Positions 21,323 through 27,968 of a DNA stretch of 36,407 nt are shown piece by piece (the stretch's first letter is position 1; each line of letters opens with the position of its first letter). The notes under the pieces are model-generated. The model did not search any database. It was not told where the DNA came from and saw only the letters and a list, made by a program, of their open reading frames with translations. Location: the IMG/VR virus record IMGVR_UViG_3300007799_000009, positions 1-36,407 of that record; one strand, written 5' to 3'. The stretch is from a virus. The position numbers and the translations under genes were made by a program.

Positions 21323-22507
21323 TCCAGTATAGCCCCTCCAGTGATCACTAGACCAATCCGCTCACAGCGTTTCCAATGCAGCATATCCAGTCATTCGCAT
21401 GCACGTCCTCACCTCCGTCGTCCGTTCTATCACCGCGTTTCCAGTCATCCCCGCCACCATGCATGACCATTCCTTTGGCGTTACCGCCATTGTTTCCCGT
21501 TTAACACCCATCCAATCACCCCAAACCCATTGCAGCCATTCCGGTGCGGTGTGCTCCCATCAGAGCCAAGCCTTCACGGCCCGTTCCGGTGCAGCCATAC
21601 CATTGCTCTCCGAAGCATTGAATGCCCCGAGTTTCCCCTGCAGCTGTCCCCCTGTATCGTAGCCCTAACATCACCCGTGCACGCCTATGCGGCCCTACAT
21701 CTCCAGTGCTTTCCTTCGACGCCTACCGTAGGCCGCTCCGCTCCAATGCCGCCGTTCCTTTATCTTGCGGACCACTCGACGCCTCACGCTTCCTATGCAG
21801 CCATTCCTAACCGCCTACTTTCCCCACGCCTCCGTGCCCCACCTGTGACCTCGCCGCCTCTGCAGCTTCTCCACTCGTCACAGTGCCAACCATCACCCGA
21901 CATTTCCTTTGCAGCCTTTCCGATGTGCTCCACGCGAGACAAGTCCTACGTTGTCCACTGCCGCCGGTCCGTTGCCGCCCCGCCCTCTCCACGCGCATCG
22001 CACCTAGTCCATAGTACGCTTCGCGCACCCGCCCCAATGCTGCCTTTCCATCCCTCAACTTTCACTACCTATCAGGTCATTTCCGGTGCTGCCGTTCCAA
22101 TGCGTCCACTTCATATCCCATGACGTCCTGTCGCAATGCGGCAAGTCCGCCCGGCACCACTGCTCGCTCTTCCTCACGCAACCTATACAGCCTATCCACT
22201 CCACGCAGTTGACGTCGCACCCTTACACCTCATCCACGCTCCACTGCCGCCCTCGCAATCGCGCCCTTCGACTCCTTACATCCACAATCCGATGCAGCAT
22301 CTCCATTAAGATCCAACACGGTCCTGACCCATCAGGTCCGGTCGCCTCCCCTGCCGCCACTCACTCAAAAAACAACCCGCAAATCGAATCCATTGCTCTC
22401 CGATGCGATCGTTTCCTCACCCTTCAGAACCAACCCCACGCCGCCTATCCAATGACGTCCGGTGAAGATCGAACCAGCCTAGACGTTCCCTCTGCAGCCA
22501 CTCACCC
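21323..22507 (-). ncRNA. 1.1-kb gene-free, strand-asymmetric repeat region; candidate long ncRNA
   Basis: There is no convincing gene on either strand. The minus strand is strongly purine/G-rich (one 60-base line, 21841-21900, has 27 C and 10 G on the plus strand). It is studded with a degenerate unit of about 20 nt, roughly GGAAnGGCTGCAnnGGAA, for example at 21529-21545, 21581-21599, 21795-21810, 21908-21922 and 22079-22101. Long rightward frames (21530-22123, 22086-22592) exist only because plus-strand purines are scarce; they lack SDs and are low-complexity. It lies between a leftward gene (22508-23083) and a terminator, so it should be transcribed. Calling it a functional RNA is inference. 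Confidence 0.4.
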
Positions 22508-23083
22508 TCACGCCGCGTTGCTGTCGAGGCAACGAAGCGTAAAGCCGCTGGCTACTTCTTCTTCGTCTTGGCCTTCTTCACCGAAGCCTTGACCGCACGC
22601 ATCGCAGCCACGATGCCAAGGCATCGCAGCCTTGGCCCACCCGTACTTCGCGTGCCGCGCCTTCCACGCCTCGAGCTGCGCGAGCGCCTGCTCGATGACC
22701 TGGTCGGCCAGGTCCGGCGTGTCGAACACGAACGTTGCGGCCTCGTAGCTGCGATGGTTTTCCGAGTCCCGTACGTTGAAGTACATTTTCATCGGGACCT
22801 TCTTGCCCTTGGCGTCCTCGAGCACCACCTCGATGGAACGGAGCAGAGCACGCGCCTGCGTCAGCCGAAACTGATGGGCTGCTTTGTGATCGTCCCATTC
22901 GAAGTAGCGGTACATCGGCGAGCCGGTTTTGCTCGCCTCATTGAGCACACGCTCTGCCGTCAACAGTCCGGTCTTCTTGAGCTGCTCGAAGATCTGGCCG
23001 AGCACCGGAGCATCCGATTCGCGTACCCGAGAGCCGGGCGCGACGCGAAAGGTCATCTTCACGCCTGGTTTTCCTGCCGTCAT
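22508..23083 (-). CDS. conserved-type phage protein, C-terminus altered by a 22-bp insertion
   Basis: 191 residues as it stands; AAGGAG 7 nt upstream. The core (YRYFEWDDHKAAHQFRLTQ, ARALLRSIEVVLED, YEAATFVFDTPDLADQVIEQAL) matches a protein type common in phages, from memory, with no firm function. After KAAMP the frame runs into HRGCDACGQGF... A 22-bp near-palindromic insertion (22599-22631 holds the two repeat copies) precedes this. Deleting it would give KAAMRAVKASVKKAKTKKK and a TAG at 22552, a much more typical end. Confidence 0.72.
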   Translation of the reverse strand: MTAGKPGVKMTFRVAPGSRVRESDAPVLGQIFEQLKKTGLLTAERVLNEASKTGSPMYRYFEWDDHKAAHQFRLTQARALLRSIEVVLEDAKGKKVPMKMYFNVRDSENHRSYEAATFVFDTPDLADQVIEQALAQLEAWKARHAKYGWAKAAMPWHRGCDACGQGFGEEGQDEEEVASGFTLRCLDSNAA

Positions 23084-23104
23084 TCATTTCTCCTTGGTCA
23101 ACAA

Positions 23105-24106
23105 TCACAACCCGAAGTTCTTGCGCATCTTTGCGATCTGCTCGGGCGTCGCGTTCGCGACCAGGTCTTTGAAGCTCCCGTCCAACTTCTCCAACTTCGG
23201 GCGACCCGGCGGACGACCGGGCGGACGCTTCAGCACCTTGTTGGCCACGGTCACACCGTTGCTCTCGCTCTTCTTGGGGCGCCCCGGCTTGCGCTTCATC
23301 GGCGGCGCATCATCGAGAGCCGAAGCCTCGACCACCTTCTTCGGGCGACCCAGCTTCTTCTTCGGCGCATCCACGACCTCGATGCCATCCTTCGCAGCCT
23401 TGGCCCGACCACGTGCCACCTTGGCGTCGTCCTTGGCGGCCTGCGCTGCCATCGTTTCCTTTGCAGCGATCTGAGCAGCTGCGCGGGCCTGCTCGATGAT
23501 CTTCTTGCTGGCACCTGCCGGGAACACGTCGAACCGACCGTAGTCACCGCCCTTCTGCGGGCGCCACTCACCGACGCCGTTCTTGGCACCGGCATGCGCG
23601 AGCAGCGTGACCACCTGGTGCGGTGTCAGGACGGAGGCGTCGAAGCCGATGCGGAGCTTGCAGCTCCAGCCCGGGAACTCGGGGCGATAGGCCAACGAGG
23701 TCTTCGCCATGCCGCCTTGACCGACACGGACACGTGCCGTGTTCATGATCGGCTTCTTGCCCGTGAACTTGATCGGGATGAGGTCGCCGACCACGTAGAC
23801 GCCCTGTTCGACGTTGCCACGTGGGATCTGGAAGTAGCCGCCCATTGCGGCCATGCCCTTCTTGAACCAGATCGCCTTGACGCAATCCTCGCCCTTGGTG
23901 TTCTTGATGCGCGCGCGCTCGCACTCTTCCTCAGGCACGCGCGGTGCCTTGGTGCGCGAGGCGTTGCCGCCCTGCTTGCGTGCGATGTCGTCCTGCGTCT
24001 TCTCGTCGAAGCGCTTCACGAGCAGGCTGGTGCGGCCGACAATGTCGACCTCCAGTTCCGTGGTCTGAATGTCAGGGACGATGATTCCGAGAGTGTTCTT
24101 TGCCAT
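23105..24106 (-). CDS. AT-hook protein with conserved-type N-terminal domain
   Basis: 333 residues. Residues 1-195 resemble a phage/mobile-element protein I have seen but cannot name: VDIVGRTSLLVKRFDEKT, RVRVGQGG, YRPEFPGW, LTPHQVVTLLAHAGAKNGVGEWRP and GDYGRFDVF. The C-terminal third is a Lys/Ala linker carrying AT-hook-like GRPKK, KPGRPKK and PPGRPPGRPK (~255-305), implying minor-groove DNA binding. It ends ATPEQIAKMRKNFGL. It probably acts on DNA; no enzymatic motif seen. It is followed after 21 bp by the gene at 22508-23083. Confidence 0.65.
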   Translation of the reverse strand: MAKNTLGIIVPDIQTTELEVDIVGRTSLLVKRFDEKTQDDIARKQGGNASRTKAPRVPEEECERARIKNTKGEDCVKAIWFKKGMAAMGGYFQIPRGNVEQGVYVVGDLIPIKFTGKKPIMNTARVRVGQGGMAKTSLAYRPEFPGWSCKLRIGFDASVLTPHQVVTLLAHAGAKNGVGEWRPQKGGDYGRFDVFPAGASKKIIEQARAAAQIAAKETMAAQAAKDDAKVARGRAKAAKDGIEVVDAPKKKLGRPKKVVEASALDDAPPMKRKPGRPKKSESNGVTVANKVLKRPPGRPPGRPKLEKLDGSFKDLVANATPEQIAKMRKNFGL

Positions 24107-24142
24107 TGCCGTTGCTCCATTGAAATAACATTGGCGAACCTC

Positions 24143-24159
24143 GTTGAAAGAATTTCAAC
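24143..24159. promoter_or_regulatory. perfect inverted repeat upstream of AT-hook gene
   Basis: GTTGAAA-GAA-TTTCAAC, 7-bp arms, 37-53 bp from the ATG at 24106 and just after the stop of the mini-module array. It may be an operator for the AT-hook gene, or the stem of a weak terminator. Confidence 0.45.
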
Positions 24160-24195
24160 CAGGCCGCGGGGTCCGTACACATTCTTATGTCATGT

Positions 24196-24375
24196 CTATG
24201 GCGCAAGCTTAGGAACGGCCGACGTCGCGTTTTCACGGGCGATGCATGCAAGACACGTCACGAGCTTTGGTTCGAGGTCGATGACGACAGGCGCCTCGTC
24301 TTGCCAGGTACGGATCCACTCGCACCACTCGTTGCTTACGTAGTGGACGAGACCTCCTGTATCCGTACATGTCAC
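24196..24375 (-). CDS. H-C-C-C mini zinc-finger protein
   Basis: 59 residues; GTG start at 24375 overlaps the preceding TGA (GTGA). Module: GGLVHYVS, EWCEW and VTCLACIA. The middle Cys comes early, leaving a long acidic segment before the pair. Ends RENATSAVPKLAP. Confidence 0.72.
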   Translation of the reverse strand: MTCTDTGGLVHYVSNEWCEWIRTWQDEAPVVIDLEPKLVTCLACIARENATSAVPKLAP

Positions 24376-24536
24376 CAAGGTTTCCACAATCGACTAATAA
24401 CGCACCAGAAACAGGTAGGGAAGCGCGCAGACCCTTGCTCGGGTACGCCATCCATCCGCTTGTTGCAACACGTCCAGTCGGGGAACCGTTTCGTAACAAC
24501 GTGAACTACGCCTTCATGATCAGTGTACGTAGTCAC
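24372..24536 (-). CDS. H-C-C-C mini zinc-finger protein
   Basis: 54 residues, one of the smallest complete copies. GTG start with AAGGAAG upstream, overlapping the preceding gene by 17 bp. It reads TTYTDHEGVVHVVTKRF, then WTCCNKR and PTCFWCVI, ending RLWKPW. Adjacent Cys (CC) occupy the middle position. Confidence 0.68.
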   Translation of the reverse strand: MTTYTDHEGVVHVVTKRFPDWTCCNKRMDGVPEQGSARFPTCFWCVISRLWKPW

Positions 24537-25065
24537 GCAGGTCTTCCTTAGCGAGGCACTGCAGACACGTGATCATGACTTGGTCGCGGACCAACTGAAG
24601 CTTGGCGTACCGCTCGGTGGTCATCTCGTTGACGTAAAGTAGGCGTCCGTTGCGTTCACAAAGAGGGTAGAGGTCAAGAGGCTTCCGCGCATGGACGATC
24701 CCGGCTACGTCAGCCATTGGGACGGCCCCTGCCCGAAAGTCTTGGACGATGAGCTTTCCCCTGCGTGTCAGCGTACGTTCGTGGTCAACGTAATCAGATT
24801 TGACCAATCGTTCGAGGGCTCCTCGACTCAATGAGAATGTTTCCCCTCGTGCATTCGTTTCTAGCCACAACAGTGCACGCGAGGACATCGTGAGCGGGTT
24901 GTCCATCTTCAAACAACCCGGACACGTTGGCGTCTTGTCACTGCGTTCACCTGTGTCGTAGTACGAACCGCACAAAGTCCAAACAGGGCCGGCGGCCTTC
25001 TGCGTCTTGGTCTCGTGGATGACGTGCCAGACGTACCCACGTTTAACCTTATAGGTTGTCTTCAT
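24520..25065 (-). CDS. double-module protein with central winged-helix-like domain
   Basis: 181 residues from an ATG overlapping the upstream TGA. Residues ~12-55 hold a first module (WHVIHETK, WTLCGSYYD, PTCPGCLK). Residues 60-110 resemble a small winged helix (SSRALLWLETNARGETFSLSR...LTRRGKLIVQDF). Residues 118-178 hold a second module (AGIVHARKPL, YPLCERNG, ITCLQCLA). It is the only protein here with two full modules and shows they can be combined with a DNA-binding-type fold. First module WxLCG and PxC are closest to the general form. Confidence 0.7.
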   Translation of the reverse strand: MKTTYKVKRGYVWHVIHETKTQKAAGPVWTLCGSYYDTGERSDKTPTCPGCLKMDNPLTMSSRALLWLETNARGETFSLSRGALERLVKSDYVDHERTLTRRGKLIVQDFRAGAVPMADVAGIVHARKPLDLYPLCERNGRLLYVNEMTTERYAKLQLVRDQVMITCLQCLAKEDLRDYVH

Positions 25066-25283
25066 GGTTCTGCGCTCCTTGCCAGACACGCGAAACATGT
25101 GGTTGGTGGAGGTGTTGTTACAACGAAACAGACTTCGTCGATCGTTCCACCGTTGTGTGAGAACGCTTCGATGATGTCAGGGTCTATAGTGAACAGAATT
25201 TCGCACACCGTCTTGCCCCAGTGATCTTCATCCTCGGGCCGGAACTGTACGTGCGCGAGTCCGTCATCTGTCTTGATGAGCAC
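25062..25283 (-). CDS. H-C-C-C mini zinc-finger protein
   Basis: 73 residues, GTG start 1 bp after the previous stop. Module: DGLAHVQF, KTVCEIL and PTTCFACLA. It has an unusually long middle segment (about 37 residues from the first Cys to the final pair) with an extra Cys (EVCFVV). Coupled to the double-module gene by ATGA. Confidence 0.7.
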   Translation of the reverse strand: MLIKTDDGLAHVQFRPEDEDHWGKTVCEILFTIDPDIIEAFSHNGGTIDEVCFVVTTPPPTTCFACLARSAEP

Positions 25284-25284
25284 G

Positions 25285-25488
25285 TTACAACGGGCCTTTA
25301 TCTAGCTCGCGATCCACCATCGCGATGCATTGGATGCACATGGGGAACTGTCCAGGTTCTGGCTTGAACGAGCTGTTGAGGTATTGCTCTTTGCCGCAGA
25401 CGAGGAGGATGCCTCGCATCTCGTACTTCCAATGTGTGACACCGTAGTTGTCGGTGAAAAGTGTGATGTTGTGTACCGGCCTATCCAT
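25285..25488 (-). CDS. H-C-C-C mini zinc-finger protein
   Basis: 67 residues; the ATG lies 8 bp inside the preceding gene. Module: YGVTHWKYE, LLVCGKE and PMCIQCIA (Met replaces the usual Thr before the first Cys). Ends MVDRELDKGPL. Confidence 0.7.
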   Translation of the reverse strand: MDRPVHNITLFTDNYGVTHWKYEMRGILLVCGKEQYLNSSFKPEPGQFPMCIQCIAMVDRELDKGPL

Positions 25489-25663
25489 GCTTGAAGTTCC
25501 CGATGCACAAGAGGCACGTTAGGATTTTGTCGCCGCCGAAGTATTTGGCCCCGATGATCGACTGCCCACACGCGGCCCAGATCGCATCCTTGTAGATGAC
25601 GTGCTTCAAGCCGTCTTGGCCCATGTAGTAGCGGTCGAATGTCCGGGTTTTACGGCGTGCCAT
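25481..25663 (-). CDS. H-C-C-C mini zinc-finger protein
   Basis: 60 residues; begins ARRKTRTFDRYYMGQDGLKHVIYK. Module: GLKHV, AACGQS and LTCLLCIG. Basic N-terminus. The ATG lies 3 bp after a possible 19-residue peptide. Confidence 0.7.
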   Translation of the reverse strand: MARRKTRTFDRYYMGQDGLKHVIYKDAIWAACGQSIIGAKYFGGDKILTCLLCIGNFKHG

Positions 25664-25666
25664 GGC

Positions 25667-25726
25667 TTACGGGTCTCGGAGGGATCGCAACAGGTAGTTG
25701 ACGGCGTTAAGCGTGTCGTGCACCAT
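25667..25726 (-). CDS. possible 19-residue peptide
   Basis: ATG at 25726 with GAGAGGGG 8 nt upstream opens MVHDTLNAVNYLLRSLRDP and TAA, 3 bp before the next ATG. The good SD suggests it is translated, perhaps only to deliver ribosomes to the first module gene of the array. Confidence 0.45.
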   Translation of the reverse strand: MVHDTLNAVNYLLRSLRDP

Positions 25727-25777
25727 GTTGATATCCCCTCTCCGATGCGACGTTTACCCAATAATCTCGTGCCCGCC

Positions 25778-25984
25778 ATGAAGCCCCTTTGCTTCTATTC
25801 CATGTTCTCGGCTGAGCAGTGCCCCAAGGCTCTGGCTTGGATGGCAGCGCTTTGCGCTTCCACGGGACGCGGACATGACGCTGAGCAGTGGCTGATCGAG
25901 CTGATCGAGTCGGTGCTGTTCACCCACCAGAACGTCGTTCGGCCGACCGAGATTGCGCTGCGAGACACTGCAAGCATGTCGTGA
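25778..25984 (+). CDS. small helical protein related to receiver N-terminus
   Basis: 68 residues, MKPLCFYSMFSAEQCPKAL.... Residues 18-52 (ALAWMAALCAS...AEQWLIELIESVL) resemble the N-terminal ~55 residues of the receiver protein at 16497. No SD is visible. The last 65 bp overlap the convergent mini-module gene (25920-26135). It is a lone rightward gene within leftward arrays. Confidence 0.5.
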   Translation: MKPLCFYSMFSAEQCPKALAWMAALCASTGRGHDAEQWLIELIESVLFTHQNVVRPTEIALRDTASMS

Positions 25985-26135
25985 TCTTCCGACGGGTTGG
26001 CTCGAGCTGCGCTGACGACCAGATGGAAACTTCGCCAGCGCCCTCATAGTTTTCGCAGGCGGTCACACGTACACCCAGCTCATGGTCTTGTGCATCGTGC
26101 ACGAGCCCGTCGGGGTCTAGGTAGCGGCGAGGCAT
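25920..26135 (-). CDS. H-C-C-C mini zinc-finger protein
   Basis: 71 residues; the ATG lies within the CxxC coding of the preceding gene (19-bp overlap). Module: DPDGLVHDAQ, VTACENY and ITTCLQCLA. A Ser/Arg tail (AQSRSAERRSGG) follows. It overlaps a convergent rightward gene. Confidence 0.7.
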   Translation of the reverse strand: MPRRYLDPDGLVHDAQDHELGVRVTACENYEGAGEVSIWSSAQLEPTRRKITTCLQCLAAQSRSAERRSGG

Positions 26136-26314
26136 TGAAGACAGGTCACGGGTTGGTGAAAGACTTCTTCCATGTCCCGCATGTTGAGGTCAAACCCGCC
26201 GACGTCATCGGCTTCGCAGACCATGAGCGAGTTGGCTCCAAAGCTCCCACCGCAGACGTGAACGAGGCCTTTTCGGTCCCGGAACGTCTGTGGTTCACGC
26301 TTTTTCCACGTCAT
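26117..26314 (-). CDS. H-C-C-C mini zinc-finger protein
   Basis: 65 residues; ATG overlaps the preceding TGA and has GGAGG about 10 nt upstream. Module: RKGLVHVCG, LMVCEADD and PVTCLQCLA. An extra Cys directly follows the VH (VHVC). N-terminus TWKKREPQTFRDR is basic. Confidence 0.73.
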   Translation of the reverse strand: MTWKKREPQTFRDRKGLVHVCGGSFGANSLMVCEADDVGGFDLNMRDMEEVFHQPVTCLQCLAAT

Positions 26315-26694
26315 GCACCCGCCTCCGCGATGCACCAGAAGCAGTAGACGGGGTCGTGCTCCCAGATCGCGTGGTCGTTGACGATCTCCTCGAGTTCGCC
26401 GGCTAGTTCCGTCAGGGCCGTGTGCACCATGTCGTCGTAGTAACCGCCGCCCGCCATGAAGCTTTGCCTCGACTCGTACGCACATCCGCCGAGGTAGTCA
26501 CTGCACGTAATGCCTTTGTACGTGGCCGACACTTTGACAATGCACCACGCCCATTCGTTGCCGCGAGCAAGCTGATCCCGAATCCACTCCACACATGTTG
26601 GGTCGTCAAACTCTCCAACATAGCTTCGGTCCTCGGGTTCGACGAAAAGTTTGACTGCCGCGACCTTTTTCAGCTTCTCTAGGTCGATCTTCAT
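26311..26694 (-). CDS. phage protein family (EDR/SDYLGGC type) fused to CFWCIA tail
   Basis: 127 residues. The core (KLFVEPEDRSYVGEFDD, RGNEWAWCIVKVSATYKG, CSDYLGGCAYE, GGYYDDMVHTALTEL) is a small protein type widespread in phages and bacteria, from memory, normally without a CxxC end. Here it continues to DPVYCFWCIAEAGA, the exact terminal signature of the mini zinc-finger family. It looks like acquisition of the tail by recombination with a neighbour. Confidence 0.72.
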   Translation of the reverse strand: MKIDLEKLKKVAAVKLFVEPEDRSYVGEFDDPTCVEWIRDQLARGNEWAWCIVKVSATYKGITCSDYLGGCAYESRQSFMAGGGYYDDMVHTALTELAGELEEIVNDHAIWEHDPVYCFWCIAEAGA

Positions 26695-26903
26695 CGTCCT
26701 TGCCACCGTTCTTCGACGATGCGAACGGCGTCGTCCTGGTCCGCGGCGTCGCCCCATCCACCGCGAGCGTCTCGCCATCGCCATGCAGGCCCGGTCCCCC
26801 GGTTCACAGGCTCGAAGTTCTTGAATTCGACTTCGCCGGTGACGACACCGTCGATCACAACCTCGGCGCACATGGTGCCGGGCTTCTTACGCAGCTCAGT
26901 CAT
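26691..26903 (-). CDS. small hypothetical protein
   Basis: 70 residues, TELRKKPGTMCAEVVIDGVVTGEVEFKN..., with AAAGGA upstream and ATGA overlaps on both sides. A beta-rich first half is followed by a Trp/Gly segment (AWRWRDARGGWGD) and a C-terminal helix. Unrecognised. Confidence 0.68.
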   Translation of the reverse strand: MTELRKKPGTMCAEVVIDGVVTGEVEFKNFEPVNRGTGPAWRWRDARGGWGDAADQDDAVRIVEERWQGR

Positions 26904-27325
26904 GGTTTTCCTTTCGCCCAATAGGCGATGCAGTCGAAGCACGTGACGGCTTCGACCTGCGGTCGTCGTCCGACAGCCGTTTCGATTCCGCATGAGAATT
27001 GAAACGTCGGATCCGCCCACGAGATGCACTTGAACGCTTGATGGACAGTACCCTCGTGTTCGACGAGCATCTTCTCGCCGTTGTTGTAGTCTCTCGCGCG
27101 GACGGTTTGCTGCTCGCGGTCCTTCGTGATGATGTCTTCCGTTTCCTCGGACGCATACCAACCACGTTCCCGATCTTCGAGGTCGACGACTTCTTCTTCG
27201 TTGTACGGATTGATCTGGACGGCACCACAGTGGCGGCATACGGCCGCAGTCACTTGTTGCATGCCGACGCCATTGTCGACGTACTCCGCGTCTGTATCAC
27301 GCGAGCCGCACCAACCGCAGGTCAC
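26900..27325 (-). CDS. zinc ribbon plus C-terminal H-C-C-C module
   Basis: 141 residues with GTG start at 27325 (GTGA overlap; an in-frame GTG at 27346 is possible). The N-terminus is a classic ribbon (TCGWCGSRD...AVCRHCGAV). A central acidic helix (EEEVVDLEDRERGWYASEET) follows. The C-terminus carries a module: GTVHQAF, QFSCGIE and AVTCFDCIA. So two zinc sites joined by a charged linker. Confidence 0.7.
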   Translation of the reverse strand: MTCGWCGSRDTDAEYVDNGVGMQQVTAAVCRHCGAVQINPYNEEEVVDLEDRERGWYASEETEDIITKDREQQTVRARDYNNGEKMLVEHEGTVHQAFKCISWADPTFQFSCGIETAVGRRPQVEAVTCFDCIAYWAKGKP

Positions 27326-27570
27326 CACTGGATGCAGGTCAGGCACGTGATTGACGGTGCGACCTCAAGCGAGCCGGGGTCGCCACTGTTGATCGCGCGG
27401 CAGGGGCACATGAAGTTGAGGTACGCAACGCCTTGCGCGACGTTCCACTCAACATTGTACACTGCCGTAATGACCAACATGTGTCCAAGTCCATCAGGTC
27501 CGATGACGATCTCGTGATCGCCGACCTTGGGCAGTGTGCGTGCCTGCGCCAGGACTTCGTTGAGCTTCAT
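27322..27570 (-). CDS. H-C-C-C mini zinc-finger protein
   Basis: 82 residues, ATGA start. N-terminal helix (KLNEVLAQARTLPKVG). Module: DGLGHMLVI, FMCPCRA and ITCLTCIQW. It ends immediately after the pair. Two Cys (CPC) occupy the middle position. Confidence 0.7.
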   Translation of the reverse strand: MKLNEVLAQARTLPKVGDHEIVIGPDGLGHMLVITAVYNVEWNVAQGVAYLNFMCPCRAINSGDPGSLEVAPSITCLTCIQW

Positions 27571-27746
27571 GGCCACGTCTTTTCCTCGCTGATGGCCAGC
27601 TCGTAGTCTTCGTGGTTGAGGTTGATCGCCATGCCACGTGCTGTGCGTGCCGCGTCCGTGCACGGACCGACCGCCTGGACGGACTCTCGCGTCTTCTTGT
27701 CGATGACGTGGACGTACTCAACGTCAGGCTTCTTTTTCTTCAGCAA
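27567..27746 (-). CDS. small hypothetical protein with TTG start
   Basis: 59 residues; TTG at 27746 has AAAGGA 7 nt upstream. It reads LKKKKPDVEYVHVIDKKTRES..., a basic N-terminus and a YVHVID strand recalling the first half of the mini-module but with no CxxC; the end is helical and acidic (HEDYELAISEEKTWP). ATGA with the next gene. It may be a distant relative of the family or unrelated. Confidence 0.6.
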   Translation of the reverse strand: MLKKKKPDVEYVHVIDKKTRESVQAVGPCTDAARTARGMAINLNHEDYELAISEEKTWP

Positions 27747-27882
27747 CGTTAGTTCCTTTCAGCGCGTCGAGCCGGCGTTTCGTCGGACCCGCCATCAACG
27801 CGTTCAGTTCACGATCCGTCTTTTCGCTGCCTTCGTTTGTGAGCATTGCGTAGAGCAGCTCGAGGACTTCGACGTCCCGCAT
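27724..27882 (-). CDS. small helical hypothetical protein
   Basis: 52 residues, MRDVEVLELLYAMLTNEGSE..., charged and helical, ending with an acidic tail (VAEEKEA). It overlaps the TTG-started gene by 23 bp. Overlaps another candidate (27804-27968) in a different frame; this frame has the more protein-like composition over the shared stretch. Confidence 0.5.
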   Translation of the reverse strand: MRDVEVLELLYAMLTNEGSEKTDRELNALMAGPTKRRLDALKGTNVAEEKEA

Positions 27883-27968
27883 TCGAGAATCATATCGAGG
27901 GCGTCGCTCGGGTCTCGCGCCATGACAGCGTAGATGCCGATGGCCACACGTCCCGTCTCTTCAGACAT
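27804..27968 (-). CDS. possible small protein overlapping the next gene
   Basis: 54 residues; ATG 8 bp inside the preceding gene. The first 29 residues (SEETGRVAIGIYAVMARDPSDALDMIL) look like a real helical protein. The remainder (TSKSSSCSTQCSQTK) looks like an out-of-frame reading of the 27724-27882 gene. A frameshift joining the two halves would give one protein of about 80 residues. Confidence 0.4.
   Translation of the reverse strand: MSEETGRVAIGIYAVMARDPSDALDMILECGTSKSSSCSTQCSQTKAAKRRIVN

Noticed and set aside
21385-22507. CRISPR array
   Set aside because: The repeats are degenerate, vary in spacing and lack constant spacer lengths; no cas genes are nearby.
21530-22592. Long rightward open frames of 197 and 168 codons
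   Set aside because: They lie in the C-rich strand where stop codons are rare, lack SDs, are Pro/Ser/His/Arg low-complexity, and run opposite to the flanking genes.
22568-24343. 591-codon rightward open frame
   Set aside because: It is antisense to the AT-hook gene and the gene at 22508-23083, both of which have good SDs and protein-like sequence; the frame is a high-GC shadow.
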